From: Epiperipatus broadwayi
Taxonomy: Eukaryota > Onychophora > Udeonychophora > Euonychophora > Peripatidae
Direction of reading: 5' to 3'
Assembly (NCBI GenBank): GCA_028023455.1
Contig: JAQFVV010006215.1
Span: forward strand, 10,375,950 to 10,439,949
DNA: 64,000 bases
In this document: piece by piece, positions 31,886-44,501 of the stretch
Position numbering within the stretch: the stretch's first letter is position 1
How the letters are laid out: the number at the start of each line of letters is the position of its first letter
Notes under the pieces: model-generated
Told to the model about the DNA's origin: nothing
What the model saw: only the letters and a program-made list of their open reading frames with translations
The model's database searches: none
Made by a program: the position numbers and the translations under genes

Positions 31886-34122
31886 AGAGCAACATAAGGA
31901 TTTTTATTCTTTTCCAATTTTTATATATTTATCCATTGATTTACAATGAGTTTTGAATAACTGATTTTTTTTTGTTATTCATATTAAAGATTTACATTGT
32001 TTTTTTAAGAGTATATTTTTTACAGATGGGGGAAATGGAACATGATTTTTGAATGAAAATATGTGTATAGGCTTGAAAAGAGTGAGATGCCTAAAAAAGC
32101 TGATTTGATTAAACAGAAATATTCTCAAAAAATTATTAATTTTCATTTTAAGAAATTTTATATCAAATTAATTTGAAAAACTATGTACATCATGTTATAT
32201 ATATATAGTTGTTATGTAAAAAAAAAAGTGATGCAACAAAAGAAAGTATGATATATTTTGTTTTTTTATTTCTATATTATTGTAATGTCATTAACATTTC
32301 TAAAGGCAAAGTAAAATTGTAAAAGAATCATGGTATTCTAGTTGAAGATCAAAATACAAAATAATAAAGTCAATTCTAGAAAAAGATATAATGAAAGCTG
32401 ATATATGTATATATTATTCTAATTGGCAGAGTATTGATTTTGTCAAATATTTGTCATACAAGATAGCAGTCGGCAATCTAAGTTTGATGTAAGTGACCAA
32501 CATTTGCATTTTGGATGATCCACTAATTGCTTTACAAGAAAATAGTTTTTTTAAAAAAAAAAAAAAAATTGATAAACTTACAAAAATAAACTATTTTAGT
32601 GGATTTATATTTTATCAGTAATCATTTATTTTATTAATTAGTATTTAATTTTGATGGAAAATAAATAAATATAGGCAAACAATGCAATATTTTATTTTTG
32701 GGAATTGATAGCCCGAAAATAGAATTAATTGTATTTTAAAATTCTTTAATTCAGAATAATAAATTTAAAGAAATTCAGAAATAAATTCAAAAAAATTCCA
32801 GATATATTCATAAATAAAATTATTTGGGATTAGATATCTCTTACTGAACAATTTTTAACAGTGAAAAAAAAAATACTATCTACTTTAACTATGAACAAAT
32901 CCCAATTGAATTATATATTAAATTATTAAAAAAGTGTAAAAGTGTCATAATACAGATCAGTGTAGAGACTGTGCAAATAAAAACAACAATGAAGAAATCA
33001 TTGATATAATTGGTATTGTAATTTGTGTAAATTTAATTTCTGTGCAGTAAATCTAAGAAACAAGAAATTATAGATTCTGCTTTTAATGATTCAAATTAAA
33101 CAAAAACCTTATCACAAAATTTATATTTATTTCATAAAGTCATTTGAAAATTGTTTCATCATTGATAACATTTTGTCGCATATTTTTTTGTAAAAGAATA
33201 TGTGATATGGACCACTTATTAGGTTTCAAATATTTCTACAAATCTTTTTGGTTATCTGAGTTAAAGGTCTTGACCAAATCAGTAATAATCATGCCTTTGC
33301 TCACAATATTCTTATATTTGCCTAGCAATGTAATGTCTGTAGTATATTTTTATTCTTTAAGATCATTCGGAAAGCAATCTGTGCAATATAATCATTGGAA
33401 ATACTTTGCTGTAATATGTAACAATAAATAAGTAATCAAATTATTTATTCAAATACTGGCAATTAACAGACCAGATCATAATCTATGGATCTTGAGCTCC
33501 AGAGTATGGGCAGGAAATTGGTAACAGTAATATTCAATCATAATTATGGCAGTCTTTACTAGTTAGTTATGTATATACCTCTAAGCCATCTGCTCAGAGT
33601 AGTCATTATTTTTCTTTTATGTAAAAGCTATGTTGTAGTATTTGCCAGAGCTTTTTTTTTTCTTGAAAATTTATTATTATATGGATGAAGCATTTTAAAA
33701 CCTGGATGTAAATATGTAATGAGACTGGTGGAATTAGTTTTTTTGTTAATCTATTATTAATTTACAATAAATAAAAAAAAGGTGAAGTTTAAATTTAGTA
33801 GAGAGAAAAAAGAAATGAAAAGTAAGAGAGGGAATGAAATGAATAAAGAAAAAAAAAAAGTAATAAATGTTGGACGTTTTCATAGGCATTTATTTCTTTA
33901 TAGTCTCCTAATATTAATTAAGCTCTCTGGTCCATAACTGTTTTAGAGTTGTGTGATTCTTGATCATATATACCAAATTTATGCAGTTAGTGAGATAAGG
34001 AACTTTATATGAGTATGAACATGTTATTAAACAATTGATAGTGCAAACATTCAACAAGTCAGTATCATATAAAATAATATAATACTTATTAAAATAATAA
34101 AGCTATTTCAAGTTAATTGTAA
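31886..34122. other. AT-rich intron sequence, no gene seen
   Basis: A 95-codon frame at 33144-33431 has no recognisable domain and no splice or neighbour support. Nothing else was found. Confidence 0.45.
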
Positions 34123-34868
34123 TCAATGAATTAAATTTTCTTTCAATTGTTGACCAGCAAAAATCAAACATTGTTGATTTGGAGGAATATTATCTTTATC
34201 TTGGATCTTAGCCTTGACATTCTCAATGATATTGCTGGGTTCAACCTCTAATGTGATTGTTTTACCAAAATTTGCATCTCTTCTCTGAGGCGCAAAACTA
34301 AATGTAGATTCCTTTTGGATGTTGTAATCAGGTAATGTGCTGCCATCTTCCAATTGTTTTCCAGCAAAAATCAAATGTTGATCAGGAGGGATATCTTCTT
34401 TATCTTGAATTTTAGTTTTAATGTTTTCAATGATATCGCTAGATTCCATCTCTAAAGTAATGATTTTGCCAGTAAAGGTTTTTACTAAAATTTGCATCCC
34501 TCCTTTTAACCAGAGAAACAAATGAAGTGAAAATTCTTTTTGATTATTATATTCTGAGAGAGTAAGGGCATTTTCCAATTGCCTCCCCACAAAAATGAGA
34601 CATTATTGATCAGGAGGAATACTTTCTTTATCTTGAATGTTACCCATGGCATTCTCAATGATGTCGCCACCTCTAAAACATAATAGTAAATGAAGGGTAG
34701 ATAAATTTTGAATGTTGTAATTGGACAATATGAAGCTTTACCAGCAAAAATCAAATGTTGTTGGTCTGGAGGAATTCCTTCTTTATTTTGGATTTTTGCC
34801 ATGACATTTTCTAGTTCAATCTCTAATGTGATGATTTTACCAGTGAGAGTTTTAACAAATATTTGCAT
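34123..34868 (-). pseudogene. polyubiquitin retropseudogene
   Basis: On the - strand, four decayed ubiquitin units follow each other without introns. Unit 1 starts [16 protein letters not shown] at 34868 and includes [13 protein letters not shown]. Unit 2 is frameshifted, with an internal stop in the IPPDQ*CLIF region. Unit 3 is [56 protein letters not shown]. Unit 4 lacks several residues at its start and ends [16 protein letters not shown]. Conserved marks are Lys-Ile-Gln-Asp-Lys and the PPDQ segment. Ubiquitin is otherwise nearly invariant, so the substitutions, frameshifts and missing GG ends show a dead copy, consistent with reverse transcription of a polyubiquitin mRNA by a resident retroelement. 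Confidence 0.85.
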
Positions 34869-36048
34869 ATTGAAATGTACAAATCACAATCATAAGTATA
34901 TACAGTATATAATAATTTCTTAAAGACACAAGCTTGATACAGGATATGTTTTCCCCTTCTAATATTAAGATCATCTGCATAGTGATGATCGTAAAAGAAA
35001 GTTCAAGGAGGCATGGGTTATTGTAAGAGACCTAAATTCAAACAATAGGAAGGAGTTTTGAATCCCTTTGTCAAAAAAAATGGAACATTTCTCGCAATAA
35101 TTTGCATATTTTATAAATTATATATTCATCCTGCTCCCAGCACAGTTTGTTAATTAATTTTGCACTATGATTCTAGTGAGAATTCACTGAAAGTTAACTC
35201 AGTGCTATTAAGTGAGAATATATTTATACAAGTATTCCTTTTCATAGTGGCTTGACTCGATTCAAGCTTTTTCGGAATATTTCAAATGCTGTATTATTTA
35301 TATATTTCTTTAAATTATATATTTTATGGTGTAATGCTGGTAGATAATTTACTTCTTTTTTACCACATTAATGCTAACTTCTTGTAAGTATGTATAATCA
35401 ATGATTAGTAAAGCAAAAAGATTCCCATCATGAGCACTATTTGTAGTAAATTCATTTTTCAATTTAATTAAGTTAATAACTTGTAAAGAAGGGGGTTCCC
35501 CTCTTTTCTTCCAAGAGTAAGCATGTGGTTTAAGACCTGTAGAGGTCCCTACTATCGCATTTTATACGCATGTGATTGAGGCTACATCCTTAATGAATAT
35601 TATGTAACTTGAAGATGTTAAATACTTGAAACCCAAGCTGATTTTGAATGTTTATTGATTATACATGTGTGTATGAATTAACTCGTAATAGTTGAAAGAA
35701 GTTTTTGATGATAGTTTTATTGTTTTTTTACAAATTTATGAATAAAACTTAATGGATTTTAAATATCCATATTTGACATTACATGTAGAATAGAATGCAA
35801 TTTTTATCCAAATTATATTATTGTTTGTATATCTTTGTTTATGAAAAATGCTTATTATGGAATTAAGATAATTTTCTTCTTCTAAATGGTATGATATAAG
35901 AATGCTCATTCTCAATGAATCTAAGATATCAGACTATTCATCAAAATATTGGTATTAGAGGTATCAGTTACTGTTGGTGAAACCTTTTATGAAATAATTC
36001 ACTAAGACTTGGATATTAGAGATATCATTTACTGATGATAAACTTTTT
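34869..36048. other. AT-rich intron sequence, no gene seen
   Basis: Nothing recognised. Confidence 0.45.
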
Positions 36049-36341
36049 TAGAAATCATATCATTATAATGATTTAATAGTTTTATGCCTGTTGTGCATAT
36101 TATTCCAAAGATTTTACTTTCTGATTTTGCACATTTTTTTTTATTCAATTATAGAATTATTCAAACCTTTATTATACCACATTTTTCCATTCCTTAGAAA
36201 TCATATCGTCATTGTAATGCAATAGTTTTTATGTACATCACATATTATTCCAAATGCTTTATTTTCTGATCTTGTATTTTTTTTTTTTTTTTTAGTTATA
36301 GATTAAATTAAACTCATTATACCACATTGTTCCATTCTTTT
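36049..36341. repeat. 146 bp tandem duplication
   Basis: The unit starting TAGAAATCATATC at 36049 is repeated from 36195. Shared landmarks are CATATTATTCCAAA, TTTATTTTCTGAT-type sequence and TTATACCACATTTTTCCATT. The two copies differ by several substitutions and by the length of a T-run. Confidence 0.75.
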
Positions 36342-36512
36342 CAACTTGAAAAGTCAATTCATTTTTTTTATATTTGTTTATCATATAAAGAATTAATAAT
36401 AAGCCTAGAAAGTGCTTTTGCAGAATAAAGAAGTTATTTATTTATTTATAAAGAAACAGTGAAATGAACTTTTTAAATTTCTAATTATCTCAACATTTAT
36501 TGTGACACTATA

Positions 36513-36609
36513 GTCTGATCATCATTTTTTTTTTTTCATGTGTCATAGCATCGGCTGGGAAGCGAACCCGCAACCCGGCAACTGCTTGTAAGGCAGTCTG
36601 GTCATCATT
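36513..36609 (-). mobile_element. minimal tRNA-Val-derived SINE, 5'-truncated
   Basis: The - strand insert (36595 down to 36527) begins inside the anticodon arm (TGCCTTACAAGCAG, anticodon TAC). It continues through the B box (GGGTTCGCTTCCC), CCGATG, CTATGACACATG and a 12-base A tail. GTCTGATCATCATT (36513-36526) and GTCTGGTCATCATT (36596-36609) flank it. The 3' part matches the copy at 11.08 kb. The 5' truncation and target duplication are typical of LINE-mobilised insertion. Confidence 0.75.
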
Positions 36610-36918
36610 GCAAGTTTTTTAGCTTATATTTTCACATATACTATGTGAATAAAATGTAGATGGTAGAAATATTTCCAGATATGAAAATAGAAATTATTCT
36701 TTTATTAATGTATATACGCATTATATTTGTAATAACTACATAGTTTTAATAAATGCTTCAGGAAGCTATATCTGCTGGATATTTTTTTTTGGAATATATA
36801 TATATTACAAAAGAACAAACAGTTCACTTTAATTGTCAATTATAATAACTACTAATAATGTGCATATGCTATTAAGTATAAATATAACAAAATATGATAG
36901 CTTCTTTAAGACCTTTAC

Positions 36919-37121
36919 TAAATATTATCTTTAATATTTAAACAGCATTAAACCGTTGCACATGCGCTATACAGATTTTAACTATAAATGACTGAATACT
37001 AACACTTCAAACACATGATAAAGTCTTTGGAAAAGATAGAGTGCAACAGTTTAATGCTGTTTAAATATTACAGTTTATAAACATCGCGCTATATAAAATA
37101 ATTGATTTAAATATTATCTTT
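36919..37121 (+). mobile_element. short hairpin retroposon-like insertion, copy 2
   Basis: TAAATATTATCTTT flanks both sides (36919-36932, 37108-37121). The 175 bp insert begins with AATATTTAAACAGCATTAAA, pairs with its complement ending at about 37070 (28 of 29 positions, one C/A mismatch) and has a ~75-base loop. The tail is TTTATAAACATCGCGCTATA. The loop keeps ATGCGCT, TATAAATGA, ATACT and AACAC in the same order as copy 1 (7093-7348), and the tail matches. The stem differs from copy 1 by several substitutions and indels, compensated on both sides. Confidence 0.65.
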
Positions 37122-38091
37122 GTATATGAATACCATTTGCTTATATATTTTTCAGTTATTTATTACTATTTTTGTATATTGATTTAGTAAATATCTTTTA
37201 TGCAGTTGTTTTTTTTTTTTTACATCTTGTAATTAAATACTTTTTAAAAGCAAAAATAATTTGACAGTAGTTAATATGAAGGTAAAATCAACAAATCAAA
37301 TTTTACATCATATTTCTTTTAATTTATCATCTATTGCTAGAAAATGTTGTCTTTACATATTTGAAAAATTAATATTGTTTTTGAGTTAGAATTTCCATGT
37401 ATACATAAATAGAAAGCTTTTTTCAAAATTGGTTGGGCATTAGAAATTAAAAACAAACACTTAACAGAAGAAAAGATTTTTCTCATTCTATATGAAATAT
37501 TTCACTGGAGCATGCCATTGAACATATTTATGTTTTCTTTAAAAAAAGGTATCTTCAAACAGGCAGAAGTTGCAATTGAGTAAATTTGAAAGTTCAAGTT
37601 TTTTCAATATAAAATATTTTCTTAAATATAATCTTCTAAAGGCAAAAGATAATAATGCTTATAATTAAATCTTGAAAGCAGTTGTGCTATTAACAGTTAG
37701 AAGATATTTATAAAATATACAATAAACAATTTATGATTGATATGCAATAAGCATTAATATGGACAATAAAGGATACACATGTTGTTTTTTAAAAAGAATT
37801 GACAGATTGTTTGAAATTATTGTAAAGAAATATTTAATTAATTAATTTTTTTAAATATAAAAACATTATATCTTCATTGCCTAAAAAGCCCAACATCCAA
37901 AATGATGTATGAGAAAATTATTAGTAATTTTTTGAAAAAGACTAAAAGGTCTATCATAAATATTCTGATTAATTCAGTAGTTTTAATTAATTATTTATTT
38001 ATAAAAATTTAATTTAGTAAATTATTAATTTATTTATTTTTGCTCAATGTTATATATCAATGAAAATACTTAATTCAAATATATATATATA
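37122..38091. other. AT-rich intron sequence, no gene seen
   Basis: Nothing recognised. Confidence 0.45.
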
Positions 38092-39921
38092 TTATAACGG
38101 TCAGTGCCCTCTCTATTCCTATCTGCCTTATCAGGGCGCCACTAGGCTATTTCAACCTAGAAAAAACTTCTTAATATCATTGATAGAAATAATAAAAATA
38201 ATAAAACAAGTCACTGCCAGAACTAATGAGACAAAACATTTATTACATACATATAATATTAAAACAAATTTGAGGATTTAAATCTTTAACATTATTATTG
38301 AATAGATTTAATTCATATTTATCTAAAATTGTACAGATGGATGAAATTTTATATATTTTAATATTTTCATATCTAGTTATGCACAAATATACTGCATAGA
38401 ACACACATTTAAGACTGAAATCTTTTAACTTCAGGTCAAAAGTTTGCATCCAAACCAACGCTAGTTTACTGCTTGTACCGATGAGATCAATGCAAAATGA
38501 GAATGTTAGTATAACAAAAATCATGATTACAAGAATTTACATCTGCAACCTGATATTATTTAAGAAACATAATGATTCTCGTCCATTACAAGAATATGCG
38601 TCTGTCTGGCAAACGAATCACCTGAATATATTTGGAAAACAAATGCTCTATATCAATGGGGGAAGAGTGGTTCTTGCCGACTTATAGTCCTCAACCAGAA
38701 TGATGGCTTCTATTTTCGGGTCATGCATTCATTTGGATGATATACCCTATATGCTAACATGACACAAGGGAATAAGAATCCAATGCGCCCCCCCAGATTA
38801 CATTGACATAAAACATCCATACATACATCTACCAGCATCGATTCAACTACAAAATAAATAGCCCAAAATTAGCCCTATTTAAACCAACATAATCTTAATG
38901 AGTCTATGCAGTCATTTACATCCAACTTTAAATTTATTAATTTAATTAAATGAAGATGTAAATGATAATGGTTAAACATACATGAAATATATAATAAATA
39001 ATTTAGAACTTAATTTAAATGTCAGATAAGAAATTTTCTTTAGAAGAAATAACATTCAGGTTTAATAATTGAAAGTTCATATTTTCTCTAGTTAAATAAT
39101 TAAAAATTCAAATCTCATTTTAAAGTTCATGCTTCTCTTTTATTTCGGGGAATCCTCCTGATTGCTGCAGGTTTATTGAAAGCCATTTTTGCGGACATTG
39201 ATGCGCTACACATCCGGATTTGTCCATCATTGATTAGTAGATCTTTCCTTTTATAGATGAATCTGTTTTTGTTATTCTTCAGGAACTGCTACTCTGGAGG
39301 CCATTTCAGTCAGCGCAACTGAGGGAATGAAGTCTATTGCATGACCCCTATATTGTGGAGGTCCACAATACAGGTACAATTTTTTTTAATCAAATCAATA
39401 ATCCCAAAAGTAATCTAATTCTTCATTTTATATAGTTTTGTATCCCTTATCACCGAGTTCCAGGATTGATCTCTCATGGCTTAGCGCAGTTGTCATTGGT
39501 GATGATGATTTTTCTCCCTGGACTATGTGATCGTACACATCTTTATTGGTTAATTTGCTTTTTGAGCGGGGGAAACACCAATAAAAAAAAATAATAATAA
39601 TAATTTTAATTTCTCTTATCTTACTTACAATCTGTTAAATGCCCCAAGGGCTTGTTTGCCATTACATTTCAATAAAAATTCATTTCCATTCTACTATAGT
39701 TTAAAATAACTTTAAAAAAGAAAATAAATTAACAGTTTTCATTATTTTTTTTACTTTTCTTAAAATAATCTTTTGTTTTTAGATTTTTAATTTTTTCTTA
39801 TCACTTTTAACTTTAAATAATTATTTAATCAGTTTACCATCTGTGCATTTTATATATCTGTGTATTTTTTTTTTATATTTTCATTTAAGAGCAATGTGAC
39901 TATGTATATGTATACCATTAA
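38092..39921 (+). mobile_element. LTR-like repeat, copy 3 (diverged, shortened)
   Basis: Starts TTATAACGGTCAG, keeps AGGGCGCCACTAGGCTATTT, CACTGCCAG and GCCCCAAGGGC (39642-39652). It ends near TATACCATTA where it abuts the 3' tail of an RTE-like element. Relative to copies 1 and 2 it is more diverged and about 300 bp shorter. A C-run (38788-38794) and a G/C-richer middle are seen. No coding potential. Confidence 0.5.
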
Positions 39922-42600
39922 AATCATCATCATCATCAACCATTATCAATACACTGCAGGATGAAGGTCTCCAAGTTCAATTCATCTTCTGCGATCTTTA
40001 GCTTTTCTTCTCCACATCATCCCTGCACACTTTCTTATTTCATCCATCAATCTCATATATTGTCTTTTTCTGGGTCTTTTACAATCTCTTGGAATCCAGT
40101 TTAAGAATTTCAACTGTCCATCTATTATCATCTCTTCTAGCAATATGTCCAACCCATCCACTTCAGTCTTTTAATTATTTCAAATGTAATACCTGTTTGT
40201 TCTCTTACCCATACATTGTGTTTTCGATCTCTTCTTGTTACTCCCAACTTGGATTTCTCCATACTTCTTTGAGTGGTCTGAAGTCTCTGTATTGCTCTTT
40301 TATTAAGTGTCCAGGTCTCAGATCCCATAAGTAAGAACTGGTAAAACACATTTATTAAAAACCTTCCTTTTCAAACACATAGGCATATTTCCTTTTAGTA
40401 TCAAGTTATTTCTACCGAAAGCACTCTAACCAAGTTTAATTCTATGATTAATTTCATCCATTATGTTTCCATCTGTATTAATAATCTGACCAAAGTATTT
40501 GTAGCTGTTAACTTCTTTTAACTCATCATAATCAAACTTTATTTTCATATTTTGAGAAAATCCATTAAACATTACTTTAGTCTTTTTAACATTTATCTTT
40601 AGCCTTACTTTCCTACTTTCATCTGATAACTCCTGTAACATTTCCTGTAGCTCTAAAGCATTATTTGCAAAAACAACTACATCATCTGCAAAATCTAAAT
40701 GCCTTAAATAATCTCCATTTACTTTCACTCCTTTAGCTTCCCATTTTAATCCACAAAATATTTCTTGCAACACTGCGGTAAAAAGTTTTGGAGATGTGGA
40801 GTCATCCTGTCTTACAAATTGTTGCTGTTGCATTTTTATAAATATTATTTAAAATATGACAATATCCTGGATCCAAATGCTTTAATCACTGAACAAATGT
40901 TTATAGAATCAAATGCCTTTTCATAATGGGAACTCATATTCATTTGTCCTTTCTATAACTTCTCTTAATACCTGGATATGATCTACTGTACTAAAACCAC
41001 TTTTAAATTCAGCTTATTCTCTTGGTTGGTGGAAATCCAATGTTTTCTGTAGACGAGTTGTAATTTATCTTGGTAAAAATTTTGTATAAAATTGATAAAA
41101 GGCTGATAGGTCTGTAATTTCTAATATCTTCTTTATCACCTTTTTTAAATATTAATATTAATACTGCATTCTTCCAATCATCTGGTACATCTTTATCATT
41201 TAGACATTTGGTATATAATTTTGCTAAAAAAAGTTTTGATTTTTTCACCTGCTTCTTTTAATATATCAATTATAATTCCAACATTATCTGGAGCCTTTCT
41301 TCTTAAATTTAATTGCATGTCTCACTTCTTTATTTAAAATTCTGAGCAATTCAAAAGATATAATAGATATAGGAGGTACTTGTTCTTTATTACTATATAA
41401 TTCTTGACAGAAGTCTCTGTCATCTCTCTTTTTAGTAATATTCATCTTTTTTTCTTATTGCAGATATAAATTTCCTACCAATACCAAAATGTTGCTTTAC
41501 ACTTTTGAGACTTTTATTCTTTTCTACAGCTTTCCTTGCTAGTTCACAGTTATACTTTCTTATATCATTTTCAACTCTTTTTGGCACCATTTTACAAAAT
41601 TCGAGATATTCAATCCTTTTTAATGCATCATTTTTGTTTATCTTCATATTTCTTTTTTTCTTCATAAATTCTCTAGTCTCAGTAGAAATTTTATTGGTCA
41701 ATTGCTGCTTTTTTTTTTTACCAGCTATTTTTGTTGCAGTTTTTAAAAATATATCAGTTATTTTCATATTAATTTTATTCAAATCTGAATCATGTTCAAA
41801 ATCTACTAATACTTGAAACCGATTTGTAAGTTCTAATTTAAATTCATTAGAATGTTTCTGATGATTAGGAATATCAACTGTAAATATTGTTTTTCTTAAT
41901 AATTTTTATTTCTCTAGTTTTGCATTAACACGTATCTTACTAATCGATAATCACTTCCTGTGTTAAATTTATTAAGAACATTACAATCTTGAAATATGTA
42001 TTTTCTGTTAATCAAAATATAATCCAATTCTACTATACATTCATTTGGATGCTTCCATGTCCATTTCCTTTTAGCATTTTCTCAAAAAAAGAATTCATAA
42101 TATAATTTTTTTCTTTTTCTGTAAACTCCACAAGTCTATCTCCTCTCTCATTTCTATTACCATAACCAAAATTATTTACAGCACTTTCATCTTTCATTTA
42201 TTTACCAATTCTGGCATTAAAGACTTCCATAACAATTTTAAAATGTTGTTTACTCTGATCAAAAGTCTTTTGTACATCCATTTAAAAATCTTCTACTACT
42301 TCATCGCTATGAAAACTTGTTGGGGCATATTCCTGAATTATCTGCATTTGGTATCTGCTATTAAGTTGCATAACTAATCTTGCCACTCTGTCCAATACAC
42401 CATTAATCTCCACAATGTTATTCTTCCACTTTTTATTTATAATGAATCCTACTCCACTTGTATTTTCAATATTTGTGACTTTATAGTAGAATACATGTCC
42501 ACTTTTTAAATCAGTTTGTCTCTTCACTCTTTCTTCTGTCTTCACAAAGTCCAATAATGTCTCATTTAATATAAGACAGTTCTTCTAATTTTTGAAATCT
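39922..42600 (-). mobile_element. RTE-like non-LTR retrotransposon, decayed
   Basis: The - strand carries the order of a one-ORF LINE. An apurinic-type endonuclease comes first (42554-42282: GVGFIINKKWKNNIVEINGV, QEYAPTSFHSDE; then NRNERGDRLVEF near 42150). The reverse transcriptase follows: DDWKNAVLILIFKKGD and IRNYRPISLLSILYKIFTKI at 41248-41009, then RQDDSTSPKLFTAVLQEIF and HLDFADDVVVFANNALELQ with the catalytic FADD box at 40833-40426. The C-terminal GSETWTLNKRAIQRLQTT and RDRKHNVWVREQTG lie at 40349-40137. The 3' end is a short ATG-type repeat (complement of ATCATCATCATCATCA, 39924-39939), as in RTE elements. Several frameshifts split it. Confidence 0.85.
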
Positions 42601-44421
42601 TCCAATTGAAATCTTAAACTGTTCAAGTTTAAAAATAGGAATATGTTCTTACTTGTTAATAAATAAATGACAATAAGTTTCAAATAAAAAATAAATTTTT
42701 ATAATAACTAATAGGATGATAAATTTTGAATAAAAAGTGAGGAAAAAAAAGTATATAGGCATTTTTATATATAAAAAATAACATCTTTCATAATATTTAT
42801 TCAAATAAATACTAACCTTACTCGAATAAAACAGTAAAATACACTATTATATTGTTTTTGCGATGTGAACGCTTGTTGAAATAAAATCCAAATAAGTTGA
42901 CCAGAAATGCATTATATAATCACAGTGGCATCAACCTTATTCTAGCCACTGCAGCATATATTTTGATTCTGAAATAACTTATATTCTGAAATTGCAATGC
43001 GACACCACTGTTATGATATATTAATTAGTGTCATTTTTCAATATGTAAATATAATTTACAGCTCAACTTGGCCATCATTACGATTTTATAATTGCACTGT
43101 ACAGAAAACATAATATATTAAATTAAAGATAATGAAGGCAACTAATATTTCTTTAAATTCATGTATCTGAATTAAATTTTCACGACCCCAAATGGGGTCT
43201 CGACCGATAGTTTAAGAAATACTGCTCTGTATCATCAGGATGTTTTTTTCTTAAATGTAATTACTATTTTTTAAGTAAATCTAATCTTCTTACTTTCTGA
43301 TTCAAATCTACAGTTTGTGCCAGGTTATATAAAATTAAACTGTGATGTAAGTAAAATTTTAACTTCTGTTTTTACTTTCATTTTAGTCAAGAGAAATTCA
43401 ATAATATTCTCAATCTCTTTATTTAAAAAGTGATAAATACATGTTAAATGCCAAAGAAACTAAAGAAAGAAATCATTAGATACAAAACCTCTTGATCTTT
43501 ATCTAACTTGAGACCAGAATAATTATTAATAAATGTACAAACATTTAAGATAAGCAATACAGTTAATTTTGTTGCAGCTATAGCTTACTTGTTGGTGGAT
43601 TATCCTTGATTCAGGATTTAAATAGTAATGTAATAAATAACTTTCATAATTGAGACAAATGTCATACAACATTTCAAACTATAGTTTTTGTAGATAATTT
43701 GCACCATATGATTTATTGAAAAATTATTTAACACTTAAAATTCCATAAAGAAATCTGAAATTATATTAAGTATTAAAAGTTAAAAAGTAATGTTATTCTG
43801 ATAAATAATAATAAATATATTCCATATATAAAAAATATAATTGTAATTTTGCTTTCTGTTCAATAAGTACTTCATCTATTTATGCAACCGACTTTTGAAT
43901 TATCCAGACATTAATCATAATGTTTTGATTTTTATATCAAGGGAAATACCTCTAGCTACTCTTCCTGCTGGTAAATTGCAATCCGTAATCGTGAAATGTT
44001 GCTGAACCTTACATATGATTCAGAAATCTACTTAATATGCTAAATTGAACTTATTCAAATTCATTATAAGCCAGTTTTTAATTTTGTTGACTAAAAGTCC
44101 TTATTAAATCTTGCCTCACCTATTTTTACTCTGCAACATTTTTAACACTTAGTTTCATAATATTTAGTACTTTAAAAAATGCTACAATTACAAAAACTTT
44201 ATACATATCCTAGTAAATGTGTGTAATCACTTAAAGATTTACAGATAAATATCATAATACAGATTTTTATTTGAGGTTTCTCAAAATAAGTGTAGGGAAT
44301 TTTATGTGCAGGTCCTCATCTATTTAACTGTAAATATGTAACTAATGAAAACTTAAATGACACGATCATTAATATTTCAATATATATTATATATTCAAAT
44401 TAATGTTTTTTTTTATTACAG
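42601..44421. other. AT-rich intron sequence with a possible hAT-type end
   Basis: At 43181-43236, read on the - strand, GAGACCCCATTTGGGGTCGTG and a nearby CAGAGCAGTATTTCTTAAAC resemble the end of animal hAT elements. A second CAGTGG ... CCACTG pair lies at about 42921-43013. No complete element could be delimited, and nothing else was recognised before the exon. Confidence 0.35.
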
Positions 44422-44501
44422 TATTTGATGATGGTGATGAAAAAACACTTCGTCGTACAGCACTTTGTTTGAAGGGAGCTAGACACTTTGCTGAAAGTGA
44501 G
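44422..44501 (+). CDS. ARID4: ARID4-like protein, exon (Tudor end)
   Basis: This 80 bp exon lies between TTTTATTACAG and GTAAAC. It encodes (V)[18 protein letters not shown] followed by ARHFAESE, with phase 1 entry and phase 0 exit. This block is one of the most conserved parts of ARID4A/ARID4B ([24 protein letters not shown] in vertebrates). It completes the Tudor unit begun in the exon at 13873-13966, across a 30 kb intron. The next intron is 6,635 bp. Confidence 0.9.

Noticed and set aside
43181-43236. complete hAT element
   Set aside because: Only one end-like motif is convincing; the possible partner near 42921 does not give a matching target duplication.
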